36,746 bases of DNA, taken from UBA2029 sp037447125 (lineage in GTDB: Bacteria > Chloroflexota > Anaerolineae > Aggregatilineales > Aggregatilineaceae). The stretch spans positions 1-36,746 of the forward strand of contig JBBIHG010000025.1 of assembly GCA_037447125.1 (NCBI GenBank), in the 5' to 3' direction. The notes beneath the pieces are model-generated. The model did no database searches and was not told where the DNA came from. It was given only the letters and a program-made list of their open reading frames with translations. Shown piece by piece: positions 23,370 to 30,488 of this stretch. Within the stretch, counting starts at the first letter, position 1. Every line of letters begins with the position of its first letter. The position numbers and the translations under genes were made by a program.

Positions 23370-24874
23370 TGAACCTGTTGCTGCTGCTGCCCATCCTCAT
23401 CCCGTTCGTGACGGCGGTGATCGCCCTCCTGGCCTGGCACAACCGCCTCTTACAGCGGCGAGTCAACGTGGCCGGGGCCAGCCTGCACTTCGTCGCCGGG
23501 CTGGGTCTGCTGGCATCGGTCTCGCGTGACGGCATTCAGGCTGCCCAGATCGGGAACTGGCCCGCGCCCTTTGGCATCACTCTGGTCGCCGACCTGTTCA
23601 GCGCGATCATGATCGTCATGACCGGTCTGATGGGCCTGACGGTCGCCATCTACTCCCTGGGCACCATTGACGCGCGCCGCGAGTCGTTCGGCTATTACTC
23701 GCTGTTGCACACGTTGCTGGTGGGCATCAGCGGCGCTTTCCTCACCGGCGACATGTTCAACCTGTACGTGTGGTTCGAGGTCATGCTCATCGCGTCGTTC
23801 GTCCTCATGGCTCTGGGGGGGGGCAAGGATCAGCTTGAGGGCGCGCTCAAGTATGTGACGATCAACCTGGTCTCCTCTGCTCTGTTCCTGACCTCGGTTG
23901 GCGTGCTGTACAGCGTCACCGGCACGCTGAACATGGCGGACCTCGCCCGCCGGGTCAGCAGCGGCCTGATCGACCCCGGCCTGGTGACCGTGCTGGCCAT
24001 GATGTTCCTGGTCGCCTTCGGCATCAAAGCGGCGCTCTTCCCGCTGTTCTTCTGGCTGCCCGCGTCGTACCACACGCCGCCCATCGCCATCACCGCGCTG
24101 TTCTCCGGCCTGCTGACCAAGGTGGGCGTCTATTCGCTGGTGCGCATCTTCACGCTGATCTTCGTTCACGATGTGGGTTTCACTCACACGCTGCTGATGG
24201 TCATCGCCGGGCTGACGATGGTCACCGGCGTGCTTGGCGCGGTGGCTCAGATAGAGGTGCGCCGCCTGCTCTCGTTCCACATCATCAGCCAGATCGGTTA
24301 TCTGCTGATGGGCCTGGCCCTGTTCACCGAGCTGGCCCTGGCGGGCATGATCTTCTTCATGATCCACGTCATCATCGCCAAGTCAGCGCTGTTTCTGGTC
24401 AGCGGCCTGGTGCGGCGTGTGGCGGGCAGCTACCACCTGAAAGAACTGGGTGGCCTGTACCGCAGCAATGCCGCCCTGGCCGCCCTGTTCTTCGTCCCGG
24501 CGATGGCCCTGGCCGGCATTCCCCCGCTGTCCGGCTTCTGGGCCAAGCTGGCGCTGGTTCGCGCCGGCCTGGAGACGGAAGACTACGCCATCGTCGCCGT
24601 CTCGCTGGCGGTGAGCATCCTCACTCTGTTCTCGATGACCAAAATCTGGGCCGAGGTGTTCTGGAAGGACCGCCCCGAGCCAACTCGCCCGCCCAGGCCG
24701 CTGACGCCCTTCCAGCGCCGCTCGCTGCTGGCTCCGGCGGGATGGCTGGCCGCGCTGACCGTGCTCCTCGGCCTGGCAGCCGAGCCGATCCTCGCCCTGG
24801 CTATGGAAGCCGCTGCTCAGTTGCACGACCCGTCTGCCTATATCCGGGCTGTGCTGGGAGGAGGAGCCTTGTGA
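23369..24874 (+). CDS. mrpD: Multisubunit cation/proton antiporter subunit D (MrpD/MnhD)
   Basis: This 501-residue NuoM/NuoN-like protein has about fourteen transmembrane helices. The helix-5 glutamate is E137 in NLYVWFEVMLIASF, the same number as in Bacillus MrpD, and the helix-7 lysine is K220 in FGIKAALFPLFFWLP. These residues carry protons across the membrane. The conserved segment SYHTPPIAITALFSGLLTKV follows. The ATG lies at the last base of the mrpC stop (TGATG). The C-terminus overlaps the mrpE start. A poly-G run near 23815-23822 is intact in frame. Confidence 0.95.
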   Translation: MNLLLLLPILIPFVTAVIALLAWHNRLLQRRVNVAGASLHFVAGLGLLASVSRDGIQAAQIGNWPAPFGITLVADLFSAIMIVMTGLMGLTVAIYSLGTIDARRESFGYYSLLHTLLVGISGAFLTGDMFNLYVWFEVMLIASFVLMALGGGKDQLEGALKYVTINLVSSALFLTSVGVLYSVTGTLNMADLARRVSSGLIDPGLVTVLAMMFLVAFGIKAALFPLFFWLPASYHTPPIAITALFSGLLTKVGVYSLVRIFTLIFVHDVGFTHTLLMVIAGLTMVTGVLGAVAQIEVRRLLSFHIISQIGYLLMGLALFTELALAGMIFFMIHVIIAKSALFLVSGLVRRVAGSYHLKELGGLYRSNAALAALFFVPAMALAGIPPLSGFWAKLALVRAGLETEDYAIVAVSLAVSILTLFSMTKIWAEVFWKDRPEPTRPPRPLTPFQRRSLLAPAGWLAALTVLLGLAAEPILALAMEAAAQLHDPSAYIRAVLGGGAL

Positions 24875-25344
24875 CGACTTTCCTGCTCAACATCCTGCTG
24901 GCCATGTCCTGGATCGCACTAACTGGCACGTTCACGCCGGCGAATCTCATCATCGGCTTCGTGCTGGGCTACGCGGTGCTGGCCATAACCCAGCGCCTGA
25001 TGGCGCCTTCTGGCTACTTTAGCCGGGTGCCCAAGGTGCTCAGCTTCGCCCTGTTCTTCCTGTGGGAGCTGACCAAAGCCAGCGTGCGCGTGGCTATCTC
25101 CGTGGCCTCGCCTCGCCTGAACATCCGCCCGGCGGTGGTGGCCGTGCCGCTCGACGTGCGCTCCAATGGCGCGATCACCCTGCTGGCCAACCTGATCACC
25201 CTGACGCCGGGCACCCTCTACCTCGACGTGTCTGCCGACCGCCGCGTGATGTACATTCACACCATCCACGTGGACGATCTGGACGAGTTCCGGCACAGCA
25301 TCAAGTCCGGCTATGAGCGCCGGGTCAAGGAGATACTGGAATGA
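24871..25344 (+). CDS. mrpE: Multisubunit cation/proton antiporter subunit E (MrpE/MnhE)
   Basis: Starting at GTG 24871, which overlaps the mrpD stop, the protein has 157 residues, the usual MrpE length. GGGAGGAGGAG at 24857-24867 is the ribosome-binding site. Two or three N-terminal transmembrane helices are followed by a cytoplasmic domain with the MnhE motif LLANLITLTPGTLYLDVS (about 108-125) and DLDEFRHSI. The open frame extends further upstream inside mrpD but has no suitable start there. MrpE is needed for full assembly or activity of Mrp complexes in several bacteria. Confidence 0.94.
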   Translation: MTTFLLNILLAMSWIALTGTFTPANLIIGFVLGYAVLAITQRLMAPSGYFSRVPKVLSFALFFLWELTKASVRVAISVASPRLNIRPAVVAVPLDVRSNGAITLLANLITLTPGTLYLDVSADRRVMYIHTIHVDDLDEFRHSIKSGYERRVKEILE

Positions 25345-25607
25345 CGGTGAATGACCTGGTTCTCTACGGGGTGATGCCGGTCCTGGCCCTGGCCTTCGCG
25401 CTGACCTTCGTCCGCCTGCTGCGCGGGCCAAGCCTGCCCGACCGCGTCGTCGCCATTGACCTGCTGACCGCGCTGAGCATTGGCATCATCGCCGCCTACG
25501 CCATCGCCACCGAGCAACCGGCCTTCCTCGACGCGGCCATCGTCCTGGCGCTGGTCGCCTTCCTGGGGACGGTCGCCTTCGCCTACTACATCGAGAGGAC
25601 GGTGTGA
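25341..25607 (+). CDS. mrpF: Multisubunit cation/proton antiporter subunit F (MrpF/MnhF)
   Basis: This 88-residue protein has three transmembrane helices and the family motif RGPSLPDRVVAIDLLT between helices one and two, including the conserved Pro-Asp-Arg and Asp. Its ATG overlaps the mrpE stop (ATGA). MrpF of some species can bind or move bile salts, but as part of this operon it is a structural subunit. The next gene starts at the overlapping GTGA. Confidence 0.94.
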   Translation: MTVNDLVLYGVMPVLALAFALTFVRLLRGPSLPDRVVAIDLLTALSIGIIAAYAIATEQPAFLDAAIVLALVAFLGTVAFAYYIERTV

Positions 25608-26011
25608 TCATGCAGGATGTGCTCACCGCCGTATTGATGGTGTCGGGGGCGCTGTTCATGCTCGTGGCCACCCTGGGCGTGCTGCGTATGCCCGACCTCT
25701 TCCTGCGCATGTCGGCCAGCACCAAGGCGTCATCGTTCGGCTCCGGCCTGATCCTGCTGGCGGCGGCGGTCCACTTCGCCAACATCGGCGTGACCAGCCG
25801 GGCCGTGGCGACCATCGTCTACCTGCTGCTGACCACGCCCATCGCCGCGCACATGCTTGGCCGGGCCGGCTATTTCGTCGGAGTCAAGCTCAGTGACCGC
25901 ACCGTGATTGACGAGCTGGCCCACCAGTACGACCTGCGCACGCACCGGCTGGCCAGCCGCAATCCTGCCACCACTCCAGTGGAGACGGACAGCACCTCGC
26001 CGGAGTCATGA
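25604..26011 (+). CDS. mrpG: Multisubunit cation/proton antiporter subunit G (MrpG/MnhG)
   Basis: The 135-residue last subunit has three transmembrane helices and the MnhG pattern LGVLRMPDLFLRMSASTKAS. GTG 25604 overlaps the mrpF stop (GTGA); the in-frame ATG at 25610 is an alternative start. The hydrophilic C-terminal tail (about 100-135) is longer than the membrane core needs. Its 3' end overlaps the convergent glycosyltransferase-like gene by 6 bp, with no terminator hairpin visible between them. Confidence 0.94.
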   Translation: MIMQDVLTAVLMVSGALFMLVATLGVLRMPDLFLRMSASTKASSFGSGLILLAAAVHFANIGVTSRAVATIVYLLLTTPIAAHMLGRAGYFVGVKLSDRTVIDELAHQYDLRTHRLASRNPATTPVETDSTSPES

Positions 26012-27502
26012 GCGCGGGCGGACCGCGCGCGCCACTCGCCAGGCGCTGGCGACCAGGCCGCCGCTGAGCAGAGCGGGCGCGCCCACCGACCAGGCGCGCG
26101 GCAGCCCGCTCTCGGCCAGGTGGAACAGGGCCAGCGGCTCGCTTCGCCCGTCTGCCAGCATCCGCACCGCCCCCACTAGCGGTATGTCGCGCACCGTCCA
26201 GGCGACACACCGGGCAGCGTCGGCACAGCGGGCGGCTGCCTGGGCGTGAAGAGTCGCCGGGTCGCTGAGGAGGCCGAGGACGTTGATCACCGCGCCCAGG
26301 GCCAGCGCAGCGCCCGCCGCCGCCCACCATCCGCGCCGCGCCGGGAGTGCCAGCAGCGGCAGGCAGCTCAGCGGCAGCAGCGGCACCAGCAGCCGCGGCC
26401 CCCAGCCCCACCCGCCATCCCACGCCCACCACATCCCGTAGAAGGGCAGCGCCACAGCCCAGGCCAGCGTCAGGAATTCGGCCAGCGGGGCATTCGCGCG
26501 CCGGAAGCGCGGCCAGAGCAGGACGCTGAGCAGCAGCGGCGGCGCATGGAGCCAGACGCCCTTGCCGGGGCTGAACAGCAGCCCGCCGATCCCCTCCCAG
26601 GGCGGCGTGCTGAACGCCTCGCCCGCGTAGCCGGTCGCCAAAGGATCGCCGAAGCGCAGGGCGTTGTGCGCCAGCAGGGCGACGACAAAAGGCAGCACAC
26701 CCGCCAGCAGCCAGACGAGACGAGCCATCCGAGAATGGCCATCGTGTGAAGAGCGTGCAGACAGCGCCTTGTTGACACCCCCGGCCTTGCTACGCACGGC
26801 CTGCCCCCTCTCCAAGCATGGAGAGGGGGTGGTGAGGCGCGTTAGCGCCGAACGGGGGTGAGGTAAGAGCACCAACCAGCCGAGCGGCAGCGCGTAGATG
26901 GCCAGGGATGCGCGGACCAGCATCCCCGCGCCGAGCGCCGCGCCCGCCAGCAGCAGCAGCCCGCGCGATCCCTTAGCGCGCGCGGCGAGTAGCACCGCCA
27001 GTGTCAGGGCGCAGGCGAGGAGCGCCTCGGGGAACAGCACGCGCCCGTACCACCACAGCGGCGTGCCCAGCCCCGCGCTCAGCGCCACCAGCAGAGGGCG
27101 TCCCGTCCGGCCCGCCGAGAGCGTGCCTGCCAGAACAGTGAGCGCCGCCAGCGCCCCCGCCGCCGCCAGCGCCGGCAGCAGCAGCGTGCTGATGGCGGCA
27201 ATCGTCGTGCGGTGCGCGTGATTGACCGCCGCCAGACGGTCGCCGGCGACGAAAAACGGGACGGCCAGCAGGGGCAGTCCCGGATCGTACTTGCTGTAGA
27301 AGCGCCCATCGTGCCCCGCAACGATCTGGGGCAGGCCAGGATCGGGGGGCAGGGCCAGCGTCCCTCGCTGGGCCAGCGAAGCCGCCGTCTGGAACATGAC
27401 CTCGCCGTCGCTGCTATAGAGGCCGCGCCCCATCGTCAGCGCGCACAGGCACGCGAACGCCACGAACAGCGCCCCGACGGGGAGTCTACCCGGCACGCGC
27501 AT
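26006..27502 (-). CDS. Polytopic membrane protein, glycosyltransferase-C-like (ArnT/PMT type), interrupted in frame by a repeat
   Basis: This 498-residue protein has about ten transmembrane helices. An early loop, LYSSDGEVMFQTAASLAQRG, carries an acidic residue after the first helix, as in lipid-linked-sugar glycosyltransferases of the GT-C fold. Later segments rich in Trp/Pro/Gly (WWAWDGGWGWGPRLL) also fit. The donor and acceptor are unknown. Residues about 213-262 are an Arg/Ser-rich, non-hydrophobic insert encoded by a palindromic repeat (26776-26860) and flanking DNA. It separates two hydrophobic stretches without breaking the frame. The ATG at 27502 abuts AGGGGG, and the GTG two codons later (27496) may be the true start. 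Confidence 0.75.
   Translation of the reverse strand: MRVPGRLPVGALFVAFACLCALTMGRGLYSSDGEVMFQTAASLAQRGTLALPPDPGLPQIVAGHDGRFYSKYDPGLPLLAVPFFVAGDRLAAVNHAHRTTIAAISTLLLPALAAAGALAALTVLAGTLSAGRTGRPLLVALSAGLGTPLWWYGRVLFPEALLACALTLAVLLAARAKGSRGLLLLAGAALGAGMLVRASLAIYALPLGWLVLLPHPRSALTRLTTPSPCLERGQAVRSKAGGVNKALSARSSHDGHSRMARLVWLLAGVLPFVVALLAHNALRFGDPLATGYAGEAFSTPPWEGIGGLLFSPGKGVWLHAPPLLLSVLLWPRFRRANAPLAEFLTLAWAVALPFYGMWWAWDGGWGWGPRLLVPLLPLSCLPLLALPARRGWWAAAGAALALGAVINVLGLLSDPATLHAQAAARCADAARCVAWTVRDIPLVGAVRMLADGRSEPLALFHLAESGLPRAWSVGAPALLSGGLVASAWRVARAVRPRS
26776..26860. repeat. Palindromic repeat element inside the glycosyltransferase-like gene
   Basis: Outer arms CACCCCC (26776-26782) and GGGGGTG (26854-26860) enclose a perfect 10-bp hairpin CCCCCTCTCC/GGAGAGGGGG (26804-26829) and a smaller hairpin GGCGC/GCGCC (26836-26849). 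It resembles the element at 7946-8088 in its CCTCACCCC-type end and C-rich arms. It contains no gene of its own and is translated as part of the host protein. Confidence 0.75.
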
Positions 27503-27594
27503 CCCCCTGATGCCCGCGCTGCCTTCTCACGATCTCGGTGCGCGGCGCGCGGTCGTGAGGCTCAACGATGGGACGGAGTCCGCTGGCTGACTGG

Positions 27595-29409
27595 TCAGTC
27601 GGTCTGGCCATCGCCCGACTGCCGCAGGTCCTGGATATTGAGCTGCAGCTTCCTGGTGCCGTTCCACTCATTGACTTCCAGGTGAAAGACCACATCCACC
27701 TGATCGAGCTTCCTGTCCGCCCAGTCGCCTTGCTTGAAAGCGATCCCGTCCATGGTGCGCACGCCATCGGACACGCTTAGCCGCAGGTGCTTGCTGTCTC
27801 TGCCGACGCGCCTGGCGCCGACCACGCGCAGCCCGCGGGCGCGCAGCAGGGGCGGTCGGTTGCCGGCGCCCGTCGGCTCCAGCTTCTTCAGGGCGTCCAC
27901 CAGGTCCATCGTCAGGTCGCCCAGCGACACATCGGCGTCAATGATCAGCTCTGGGCGCAGGTCCTGGCCGCCCAACCGTCGAGCGGCGATGTCGGTCAGC
28001 CGCTCGCGCAAATGGGGGATGTTCTCGTTGCGCACGGTGAAACCGGCGGCCTGGGAATGGCCGCCGTGCCGCACCAGCAAATCGGCACATTCGTCCAGCG
28101 CCTGGGTGATGTCAAAGCCGGGGATGCTGCGGCACGACCCGCGCGATTCGTCGTCTCCCAGCTCGACGACCACTGCCGGGCGGTAGAATTCCTCACACAG
28201 TCGCCCGGCCACCAGGCCGACGATCCCCGACAGGTAGTCCGGCCCGGCATCGAAGATCAGCGGCACCTCGCCAGCGGTCTCGCCGAAGGCGCGCTCCCGC
28301 GCGATCTCGACCGTCTCCAGCGTCAGAAGTTGCCGCTGCTCGTTCAACTCCTGCAACTGCACGGCCAGCGCACTCGCCTCCGGCTGGTCGGCCATTAGCA
28401 GATCGTAGGCGATCATGGCGCTGCCCAAGCGCCCGGCGGCATTGATGCGCGGGGCGAGCATGAAGCCAATCGTCGTCGTGTCAATCCTGCCCGGTTCCAC
28501 CCCGGCCACCTGGGTCAGCTCGTACACGCCGGCGCGCTGCGCGCGGTTGAGCACTTCCAGCCCGCGCCGCACCAGCTCGCGATTCTCCAGCCGATCAAGC
28601 GGAGCCAGGTCGGCCACTGTGCCCAGCGCCACCAGGTCGAGCAGGTCTTCTAGCTTGAAATCCGGCCTGCGGCCCGTCTGCGCTTCTTCGGCGCGCAGCA
28701 GGGCGTCAGCCAGCTTGTAGGCCACGCCCACCCCGGCCAGCATGTCCTCCGGGTAGCCGCTTTGCGCGCCGTCTTCGGCGCGCAGCCGGGCGTCAATCTT
28801 CGGGTCAATCACGGCCAGCGCGTCGGGCAGTTCTTCGCCCACTGAATGGTGATCGGTGACAATCATGTCCAGCCCGATCCGCTTGCCGTAGGCCACTTCG
28901 TCAACCGAGCGGATGCCGCAGTCCACCGTCACCACCAGGCGCGCGCCCTCTTCTTTCAACTGGTCGAGCGCGTTGGTATTCAGCCCGTAGCCCTCGTCCA
29001 CGCGGTTGGGGATGTAGGGGCGCACATGCCCGCCCAGCGCCCGCAGAACCTGGACGAGTAGCGCCGTGCTGGTCACGCCGTCCGCGTCGAAGTCACCATA
29101 GACCGCGATCAGCTCACCGCGCCTGATCGCGGCGCGGATGCGCGCCACCGCTTCGGTCATGCCATGCATCAGGAAGGGGTTGTGCAGGGCCGTGTCGCCG
29201 CCCTCCAGGAACGCCCGCGCCTTCTCCGCCGTGTCCTGGCCCCGGCTGTAAAGCACCTGGGCCAGCACGGGATGATCCACGCGAAGGTGGGCAAGCGTAG
29301 CGGCAGGGGCGGCGGGCAGAGCGCGCCAGCGTTTGACAGCAGCAGATGGAAAGAGCACAATCCCCCCGGTTGGTGGGCGGCTGGAGTTCGCTGGCGCAGA
29401 TGGTACCAT
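27595..29409 (-). CDS. recJ: Single-stranded-DNA-specific exonuclease RecJ
   Basis: RecJ degrades single-stranded DNA 5' to 3' in recombination and repair. The 604-residue frame has the DHH-family motifs YGDFDADGVTST (motif I), VVTVDCGI, VTDHHSV (motif III) and ALGTVADLAPL. These are followed by the core GFMLAPRINAAGRLG, the DHHA1 motif RHGGHSQAAGF and a C-terminal OB-like domain. All metal ligands appear intact. The start is uncertain: ATG 29409 has no ribosome-binding site, whereas the in-frame GTG at 29358 follows a G-run and would remove 17 unconserved residues. It lies 92 bp upstream of the glycosyltransferase-like gene on the same strand. Confidence 0.94.
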   Translation of the reverse strand: MVPSAPANSSRPPTGGIVLFPSAAVKRWRALPAAPAATLAHLRVDHPVLAQVLYSRGQDTAEKARAFLEGGDTALHNPFLMHGMTEAVARIRAAIRRGELIAVYGDFDADGVTSTALLVQVLRALGGHVRPYIPNRVDEGYGLNTNALDQLKEEGARLVVTVDCGIRSVDEVAYGKRIGLDMIVTDHHSVGEELPDALAVIDPKIDARLRAEDGAQSGYPEDMLAGVGVAYKLADALLRAEEAQTGRRPDFKLEDLLDLVALGTVADLAPLDRLENRELVRRGLEVLNRAQRAGVYELTQVAGVEPGRIDTTTIGFMLAPRINAAGRLGSAMIAYDLLMADQPEASALAVQLQELNEQRQLLTLETVEIARERAFGETAGEVPLIFDAGPDYLSGIVGLVAGRLCEEFYRPAVVVELGDDESRGSCRSIPGFDITQALDECADLLVRHGGHSQAAGFTVRNENIPHLRERLTDIAARRLGGQDLRPELIIDADVSLGDLTMDLVDALKKLEPTGAGNRPPLLRARGLRVVGARRVGRDSKHLRLSVSDGVRTMDGIAFKQGDWADRKLDQVDVVFHLEVNEWNGTRKLQLNIQDLRQSGDGQTD

Positions 29410-29642
29410 GCGCGCCGAGCCGGACGCAAATCCCTTTGCCGCCGGCGATCGCGGCGCCCGCCATCGCGTTCAGCGCGTCCGCCCCCTGGGTAACCACCCG
29501 CCATCTGCCGACCGACACCACACTCTGGCTCAGCCCCTCCCTGCTGGCCGAGGCAGTCTACCTGACTGAAGCGATCGTCACCGCCATCCACAACCGCCCG
29601 CTGGACTGGGCGCGCCCGGAATCCGGCGGCGCTGGGGCATAG
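29400..29642 (+). CDS. Doubtful small ORF divergent from recJ
   Basis: An 80-codon frame starting at ATG 29400 encodes a weakly protein-like product, with a C-terminal half reading LWLSPSLLAEAVYLTEAIVT. A GGAG lies 13 nt upstream, too far to be convincing, and the start overlaps the 5' end of recJ. I recognise no family. It is listed because it is the most plausible coding frame in the 29410-29780 gap, which otherwise holds only an inverted repeat. Confidence 0.18.
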   Translation: MVPCAPSRTQIPLPPAIAAPAIAFSASAPWVTTRHLPTDTTLWLSPSLLAEAVYLTEAIVTAIHNRPLDWARPESGGAGA

Positions 29643-29677
29643 CGCGATTCCCCACCGGAAGCGAGTGCGCCGAACCT

Positions 29678-29737
29678 GCCAAAGCGAAATTCTGCCGGAC
29701 CATGACCACCAGCCATAATCTGGCAGAATCCTTTGGC
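29678..29737. repeat. Inverted repeat with 25-nt loop
   Basis: GCCAAAGCGAAATTCTGCC (29678-29696) pairs with GGCAGAATCCTTTGGC (29722-29737), with three unpaired bases on the left arm. On the + strand the hairpin is followed by TTTCCC. It lies just beyond the Uma2-family gene end and the doubtful ORF, so it could be a terminator or the remnant of a small mobile element. Confidence 0.65.
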
Positions 29738-29780
29738 TTTCCCAAATCTACATCTCAGTTGAGTTCAGGACGTGACGGGT

Positions 29781-30326
29781 TCAGCCGGGAAAGACCTCCT
29801 TCACCGCCAACGTGAACCCTGGCAGCACCTCGCCCCCGTCCAGTGTCCCGTCAATCCCTACCGTTCTGGCTGCCTGGCCAGGCGTGTAGACTTCGACCAG
29901 CTTTCGGTCAGGATCAACAACCCACACCACGGTGCCAACAACAAGGTAGTTGGCGATCTTCAGGCGCATGGGGCGAGGATTGTTGGAGGGAGATAGGACT
30001 TCAACGGCCAGATCGGGCGGGATCGGGCAATAGGGACGGTCAAGTTGCGGCTGGCGGGCTTTGGAGACAAACGCCACATCGGGAATATACCGTTCCCCTG
30101 CCACCACATAACCGCCATCAGCGCCGGTGACATGCCCGCTTTCGTGCTGTATCACGTAGTGGCTGATCCAATAGTTGATCCGCGCCGCAACCGCCGAGGC
30201 ATAGGTATTCGAGACCACTTCGACAATCTCCCCCCCGATGTATTCAAACAATTTATCGGCGTTTTCAGGGAGTTCGATAAACCGTTCAAACTCGGCAACC
30301 GTGTAACGTCTTTCCTGTACGGCCAT
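29781..30326 (-). CDS. Uma2-family (DUF820) putative PD-(D/E)XK endonuclease
   Basis: The 181-residue protein matches the Uma2/DUF820 family: an N-terminal YTVAEFERFIELPE, then FEYIGGEIVEV with the first acidic residue, IPDVAFVSK with the core Asp, and PPDLAVEVLSPSN with the Glu-x-Leu catalytic strand, followed by KIANYLVVGTVVWVVDP. The family has a restriction-endonuclease-like fold. It is abundant in cyanobacteria and Chloroflexota, often in many copies, and its biological role is not established. GGAGGTGA lies just before ATG 30326. It stands between recJ and mutS on the same strand, with no sign of shared function. Confidence 0.9.
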   Translation of the reverse strand: MAVQERRYTVAEFERFIELPENADKLFEYIGGEIVEVVSNTYASAVAARINYWISHYVIQHESGHVTGADGGYVVAGERYIPDVAFVSKARQPQLDRPYCPIPPDLAVEVLSPSNNPRPMRLKIANYLVVGTVVWVVDPDRKLVEVYTPGQAARTVGIDGTLDGGEVLPGFTLAVKEVFPG

Positions 30327-30356
30327 CGCTCACCTCCATCACCGACCTCTGTCTTG

Positions 30357-30362
30357 ATTCTA
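30357..30362 (-). promoter_or_regulatory. Possible -10 element of the Uma2-family gene
   Basis: TAGAAT reads on the - strand about 31 bp before the ATG, in a locally AT-richer stretch. No clear -35 is seen. The start would leave a leader of about 24 nt. Confidence 0.3.
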
Positions 30363-30488
30363 GCTCACTATCCGACCCCACCACACTCTCAGATCACAGG
30401 CAGTGTATCCTTTCCGTCCAATACACGGCCTCTCGCGCGGCACAGGGTACAAGCTGACAGGCAGACGTGATCGCGCCCAAGCTGCCCC

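Noticed and set aside
23815..23822. Poly-G run in mrpD that might be a frameshift or phase-variable site
   Set aside because: The frame is open on both sides and the MrpD family sequence continues normally through it.
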